The position numbers and the translations under genes were made by a program. Below are positions 61,101-64,000 of a DNA stretch of 64,000 bases, piece after piece. Positions within the stretch are counted from its first letter, which is position 1, and the number at the start of each line of letters is the position of its first letter. Under the pieces are notes generated by a model. The model was not told where the DNA came from. It did not search any database and saw only the letters and a program-made list of their open reading frames with translations. This stretch comes from Mycobacterium sp. M26 (lineage in GTDB: Bacteria; Actinomycetota; Actinomycetes; Mycobacteriales; Mycobacteriaceae), in assembly GCF_001494595.1 (NCBI RefSeq), contig NZ_LN929907.1, positions 873,468-937,467 on the forward strand. The letters run 5' to 3'.

Positions 61101-62128
61101 TGCGGCTGCCCGATCCCCGGGACAGCAATGTGCGCGTTTCCGGCAGCCTGCGCCGGCCCTCTGAGACAGTGCCCCATGACCAGCCGGGCCGCGGGCTGAC
61201 GATGGCCGGCGAGCACTTCCTGCTCGCCGAGCCCGATCTGGGCCGCATTCCCCAGATCAACGCCCGCTACCCGGACCAGCTCGCCCCACCGGTGCGGTTG
61301 CTACCCGCCGACCTCGACCCGGCGACCGTCGCACCGGTGTTCCGGGGCGGCGAGCGTGTTGTGCTCGGACAGCGTGAGGCCGATCTGGCCCCCGTCGTCC
61401 ACGACTTCGCCCAGCACCCGCTGCTGATGGTGTTCGGCGACAGCAGGTCCGGGAAGACGACGCTGCTGCGCCATCTGATCCGGACCATCCGGGACCACAC
61501 CACCGCCGACGACGTCGCCTTCACGGTGTTCGACCGCCGGGTGCACCTCGTCGACGAGCCGCTCTTCGACGACAACGAATACAGCGCCGACATCGACCGG
61601 ATCACCCCCGCGGTGATGGGTCTGGCCGCGCTCCTGGGCACCCGTCGCCCCCCGGCCGACGTCACGGCCGCCGACCTGGCGACCTGGCGGACGAGGTCCG
61701 AAAGCCATTGCCTGCCAGTGCACTACCTGATCGTCGACGATGTTGACCAGATCCCCGACGGGCCCGCCCTGAGCGGGCCGTATGCCGGGCACCGGCCCTG
61801 GACGCCGCTGCTGAGCCTGCTGTCGGCGGCCGGCGACCTGGGCCTGCGGGTCATCGTCACCGGCCGTGCCGCCGGATCCGCGCACGCGTTGATGACCAAT
61901 CCGCTGCTGCGGCGGATGGGCGATCTGCAAGCGCACGTCCTGATGCTGTCCGGCAACCCCGCCGATGGCGCCAAGATCCGCGGACACCGGTTCTCCCGCC
62001 TGCCCGCCGGACGTGCCCTGCTGCTGGGCGGCGGCGCCAGTGGTGATGGTGGGGACCACATCCAATTGGTCAATCCATTCAGACACGTACACAGCACATC
62101 TGAGAGCCGAGAGGGGTATCCGTCATGA
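58106..62128 (+). CDS. eccC3: EccC3, ESX-3 FtsK/SpoIIIE-type motor ATPase
   Basis: 1340 residues. Two transmembrane helices near the N-terminus ([19 protein letters not shown] and [16 protein letters not shown]), then three ATPase domains with Walker [11 protein letters not shown] (about 483), [11 protein letters not shown] (836) and [11 protein letters not shown] (1111). Walker B-like segments are [23 protein letters not shown] and [10 protein letters not shown]; the first is the most canonical, as in other EccC proteins where domain 1 is the active motor and domains 2-3 bind substrate signals. A short in-frame repeat ([11 protein letters not shown]) near residue 925 adds a few residues to domain 2. 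It overlaps PE5 by 4 bp. Confidence 0.94.
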   Translation: MTRLIFETTRRLPGPPTVNDTIVIEPPPELPRVVPPSLLRRALPYLIVLLIVGMIIAMVATGMRLISPQTLFFPFVLLLAATALYRGTDNKMRTEEVDAERADYLRYLSTIRDNARSAAAAQRAALLWSHPSPGTLAAVAGTHRQWERDPHDSDYLILRAGLHTVALNTALRVKDAADEIDLEPVSHSALRALLDAQRTVRDAPRGIDLKAVSRITVIGERAQVRAALRAWLAQAVIWHDTTSLGVALASPELESPDWAWLKWLPHTDAGGRLDGCGPARHLAPSTEDLITALGPELAHHPHFGAEPAEPHRHLLIVIDDPAQPVQDSVLADGRAGVTVIEIAGTDAVSRPGRYADPEQPVLRIADGTITRWDGEGWQPFVTHADQMTQPEITHLARAVARWDATPIHRGLRTAAHRGATFTTLLGIPDASALDVADLWAPRPRDEELRVPIGVTATGEPLYFDLKDEAEGGMGPHGLMIGMTGSGKSQTLMSILLSLLTTHSADRLIVIYVDFKGEAGADIFRHFPQVVAVISNMAEKKSLADRFADTLRGEVARRETLLRDAGRQVQGSAFNSVAEYEAARPAAEAAGIDLPPLPTLFVVADEFTLMLAEHPEYADLFDYVARKGRSFRIHLLFASQTLDIGRIKDIDKNTSYRIALKVASAATSRQIIGVEDAYHLESGREHKGVGFLVPAPGAAPVKFRSTYVDGIYDPPRSAGSYLVPAAPEPVLFTAAPVALHEDVVVLPSAEREPAGAARKLIATIGDQLAQYGPTAPALWLPPLDDPIPLSGLLRDAAVPARQWRWPLGEIDRPFHMRRDPLVFDAASAAGNMVIHGGAKSGKSTALTTFVLSAAELHSPREVTFYCLDYGGGRLHALAGLAHVGSVATPLEPERIRRTFGELAQLLRARQQRTRPDAGQPDGHQDGYQDGYGEVFLVIDSLYAFGRDNTDQFNTRNPLLAEVTELANTGLAYGIHVVVTTPNWLEVPLAMRDGLGLRLELRLPDPRDSNVRVSGSLRRPSETVPHDQPGRGLTMAGEHFLLAEPDLGRIPQINARYPDQLAPPVRLLPADLDPATVAPVFRGGERVVLGQREADLAPVVHDFAQHPLLMVFGDSRSGKTTLLRHLIRTIRDHTTADDVAFTVFDRRVHLVDEPLFDDNEYSADIDRITPAVMGLAALLGTRRPPADVTAADLATWRTRSESHCLPVHYLIVDDVDQIPDGPALSGPYAGHRPWTPLLSLLSAAGDLGLRVIVTGRAAGSAHALMTNPLLRRMGDLQAHVLMLSGNPADGAKIRGHRFSRLPAGRALLLGGGASGDGGDHIQLVNPFRHVHSTSESREGYPS

Positions 62129-62436
62129 CCCTGCGCGTCGTCCCCGAGGGCCTTGTCGCCGCGAGTGTCGCCATCGAAGCACTGGCCGCCCGGGTGGCGG
62201 CCGTGCACGCCGGCGCCGCTCCGGTGGTGACTGCCGTGGTGCCCCCCGGCGCCGACCCCGTCTCGCTGCAGACCGCGGCCGGGTTCAGCGCTCAGGGCGC
62301 CGAGCATGCCGCGGTATCCGCTCAGGGCATCACCGAGCTGGTGCGGGCCGCGATCGCGGTCGCCGAGTCCGGTACCGGCTATGCGGCCACCGACGCCGCA
62401 GCCACCTCCTCCTACGTGATGGCGCGGGGCGGCTGA
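62125..62436 (+). CDS. pe5: PE5-like protein, ESX-3 substrate
   Basis: 103 residues, a bare PE domain with no C-terminal extension: [27 protein letters not shown] contains the PE dipeptide, and the end [13 protein letters not shown] holds the YxxxD/E secretion signal. It forms a helical pair with the PPE protein encoded next and is secreted by ESX-3; in M. tuberculosis PE5-PPE4 is needed for siderophore-dependent iron uptake. Its ATG overlaps the eccC3 stop and its stop overlaps the PPE start (TGATG). Confidence 0.9.
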   Translation: MTLRVVPEGLVAASVAIEALAARVAAVHAGAAPVVTAVVPPGADPVSLQTAAGFSAQGAEHAAVSAQGITELVRAAIAVAESGTGYAATDAAATSSYVMARGG

Positions 62437-63983
62437 TGACCGCCCCAATCTGGATGGCGAGCCCACCGGAGATCCACTCGGCACTGCTCAGCGCCGGTCC
62501 CGGTCCCGGTCAGCTGCTGGCCGCCGCCACGGCATGGACCGCGCTGAGCGTCGAATATTCCGCAGCCGCAACCGAACTGACCTCGATCCTCGCCGATGTA
62601 CAGACCGGTTCCTGGCAAGGCCCCAGTGCGCAGCGATATGAGAGCGCACACGTTCCCTACCTCACGTGGCTCGAGCAGGCCAGCGTCGACAGTGCTGCGG
62701 TCGCGGCCCAGCACGAGACGGCGGCGGCCGCCTACGCCACCGCTCTGGCCACCATGCCCACCCTCGCCGAGCTGGCCGTCAACCACGCGACTCACGCAGT
62801 GTTGTTGGGCACCAACTTCTTTGGCATCAATACCATCCCGCTGGCCCTCAACGAGGCCGATTACGTCCGGATGTGGGTCCAGGCAGCCACGGTGATGGCC
62901 GTCTACCAGGCTGTAGCCGGAACCGCACTGGCCGCGGCTCCGCGCATCGCCCCCGCGCCGCCGATCGCCGCACCCGGAGCCGAGGCACTCGCGCTGACCG
63001 ACCTCGGTACCGGCACTGCCGCGCAGGCCCAGGCAAGCGATTCCGGCTCGGCCCTCACCGAGTCGAACGTCATCGTCGACATGCTGGAGTCCTACATCAA
63101 GTCGCTGCCCGGCGGCGACCTCATCTGGGACTTCCTGACCAATCCGGTCTCCACCATCCAGCAGATACTGATCGACTTCGCCACCAACCCCGCACAGGCG
63201 CTGGTCACCTGGGGGCCGCTGCTGTCCGCGCTGCTCTATCAGGCCATCTTCCAACCACTCGGCTGGACCACCTGGGGCCTGGCGCTGGCCTCACCCTTCC
63301 TGATCCCGCTGGCTCTCGGTGCAGCGCTACCGCTGCTGGGTTTGCTGGCCATTCAGGGACCGGTCGCCACACCTGCGCCCGTCGCCGAAACGGCACCGGC
63401 ATCCCCTGCACCACAACGGGTCTCGCCGATCGCCATCTCCACCGCATCCCCGGGCGCTCCCGCGACCGCCCCGGCGTCGGCGGCAGGAACGGCTGCCCCC
63501 GCGTCCACGCCCGCACCGTCTGCCCCGGCCCCCGTCGCCCAGGGCATGTTCTACGCGGTAGCCGGCCCGGAGCCGGACGACGGACCCGGGCCGACGTTCA
63601 CCGAAGGCAGCGGAAGCAAGGCCCCGGTGTCCGAGGCAGCGCCCGCCGCCGCGGTCGTGGCCGGCCAGCGCACCGCCGCCCGTGCCCGGCGGCGGGCCCA
63701 GCAGGCCAAGGATCGCGGCCACCGCGACGAGTACATGGATCTCGACAGCGGCCCCGCCGAGTCCGAATCGACTGCGCCCCCGTCGGTCACCACCTCCAAC
63801 CGCGGCGCCGGACCGATCGGATTCAGCGGTACCGAAACCCGCACCCGCCGAGCCGAGGTCGCCGCTGGGCTCACCGAGTTGTCGGCCGGAACCCTCGACG
63901 AGCGCCCCACCATGCCGATGCTCCCAGCCACCTGGGACACCGACGACGAACCCAACGCCAAGATGATTGGAGAAACACCGTGA
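62436..63983 (+). CDS. ppe4: PPE4-like protein, ESX-3 substrate
   Basis: 515 residues. The first 180 residues are a PPE domain: [37 protein letters not shown] with the PPE motif, and the WxG turn [10 protein letters not shown]. The rest contains hydrophobic segments ([32 protein letters not shown]) and an Ala/Pro-rich linker with a basic stretch ([26 protein letters not shown]). ATG 62436 overlaps the PE stop; the frame to 61965 lies inside eccC3 and PE and is rejected. The length agrees with PPE4 of M. tuberculosis (513). The stop overlaps the esxG start. Confidence 0.92.
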   Translation: MTAPIWMASPPEIHSALLSAGPGPGQLLAAATAWTALSVEYSAAATELTSILADVQTGSWQGPSAQRYESAHVPYLTWLEQASVDSAAVAAQHETAAAAYATALATMPTLAELAVNHATHAVLLGTNFFGINTIPLALNEADYVRMWVQAATVMAVYQAVAGTALAAAPRIAPAPPIAAPGAEALALTDLGTGTAAQAQASDSGSALTESNVIVDMLESYIKSLPGGDLIWDFLTNPVSTIQQILIDFATNPAQALVTWGPLLSALLYQAIFQPLGWTTWGLALASPFLIPLALGAALPLLGLLAIQGPVATPAPVAETAPASPAPQRVSPIAISTASPGAPATAPASAAGTAAPASTPAPSAPAPVAQGMFYAVAGPEPDDGPGPTFTEGSGSKAPVSEAAPAAAVVAGQRTAARARRRAQQAKDRGHRDEYMDLDSGPAESESTAPPSVTTSNRGAGPIGFSGTETRTRRAEVAAGLTELSAGTLDERPTMPMLPATWDTDDEPNAKMIGETP

Positions 63984-64000
63984 GCATGCTTGATGCCCAT
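63980..64000 (+). CDS. esxG: EsxG start (partial, runs off the window)
   Basis: GTGA overlap with the PPE4 stop, encoding M-S-M-L-D-A-H, which matches the EsxG N-terminus (MSLLDAH). Only seven codons are visible. EsxG pairs with EsxH as the secreted WXG100 heterodimer of ESX-3; the gene order agrees with the conserved ESX-3 operon. Confidence 0.8.

Overview
The window is a high-GC actinobacterial chromosome segment, almost certainly from a Mycolicibacterium/Mycobacterium-type organism. The evidence is an antigen-85-like mycolyltransferase, PE and PPE genes, a type VII ESX-3 locus, mycobactin-type siderophore genes with IdeR-like iron boxes, and an LLM-class (possibly F420-dependent) oxidoreductase. 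No tRNA, rRNA, CRISPR array or insertion sequence was recognised.

Layout. (1) 1-10.8 kb, minus strand: a giant NRPS gene whose 3' end lies outside the window. Its readable order is PCP-C-A-PCP-C-A-PCP-E-C, then PCP-C and the start of another PCP. At two C-to-PCP joints the adenylation domain is missing, the frame breaks, and the joints carry an exact 72-bp repeat. (2) 11-12.6 kb: a secreted mycolyltransferase and a MOSC protein. (3) 12.6-18 kb: a POT peptide transporter, then a mannitol-type PTS EIICBA with its DeoR regulator, divergent from a zinc polyol dehydrogenase. (4) 18-22.9 kb: an aldehyde dehydrogenase / acyl-CoA dehydrogenase / aldehyde dehydrogenase operon, divergent from an XRE-cupin regulator. 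(5) 22.9-28.4 kb: an LLM oxidoreductase, a small conserved protein, and an aromatic catabolic set (FAD hydroxylase, extradiol dioxygenase, FAH-family hydrolase) with a TetR regulator and two identical palindromic operators. (6) 28.5-28.8 kb: a small exported protein behind a CsoR/RicR-like copper box. (7) 28.8-33.5 kb: a probable five-gene operon (DrrABC-type exporter, SRPBCC protein, sulfatase) starting beside an IdeR-like box.

(8) 33.5-54.7 kb: a mycobactin-like siderophore locus in the order mbtK, an iron-boxed secreted protein, mbtI, mbtA (reverse), mbtB, mbtE, mbtF, mbtG, mbtH. (9) 54.7-64 kb: ESX-3 follows directly (eccA3, eccB3, eccC3, PE5, PPE4, start of esxG), behind its own IdeR-like box.

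The most interesting region is 8-9. In M. tuberculosis and M. smegmatis the mbt and ESX-3 loci are far apart; here siderophore synthesis, a candidate exporter, a candidate envelope protein and the ESX-3 secretion system form one iron-regulated block. The polyketide synthase genes mbtC and mbtD are absent. Instead MbtE is a two-module NRPS (C-A-PCP-C-A-PCP), and its second A domain has Leu where the Asp that anchors an alpha-amino group normally sits. The assembly line stays collinear with mycobactin (salicylate, Ser/Thr oxazoline, Lys, X, Lys), but X would be a non-alpha-amino acid activated by NRPS rather than a PKS-built hydroxyacyl unit. This predicts an undescribed mycobactin variant. mbtF is split by a 95-bp tandem duplication that may be an assembly artefact.
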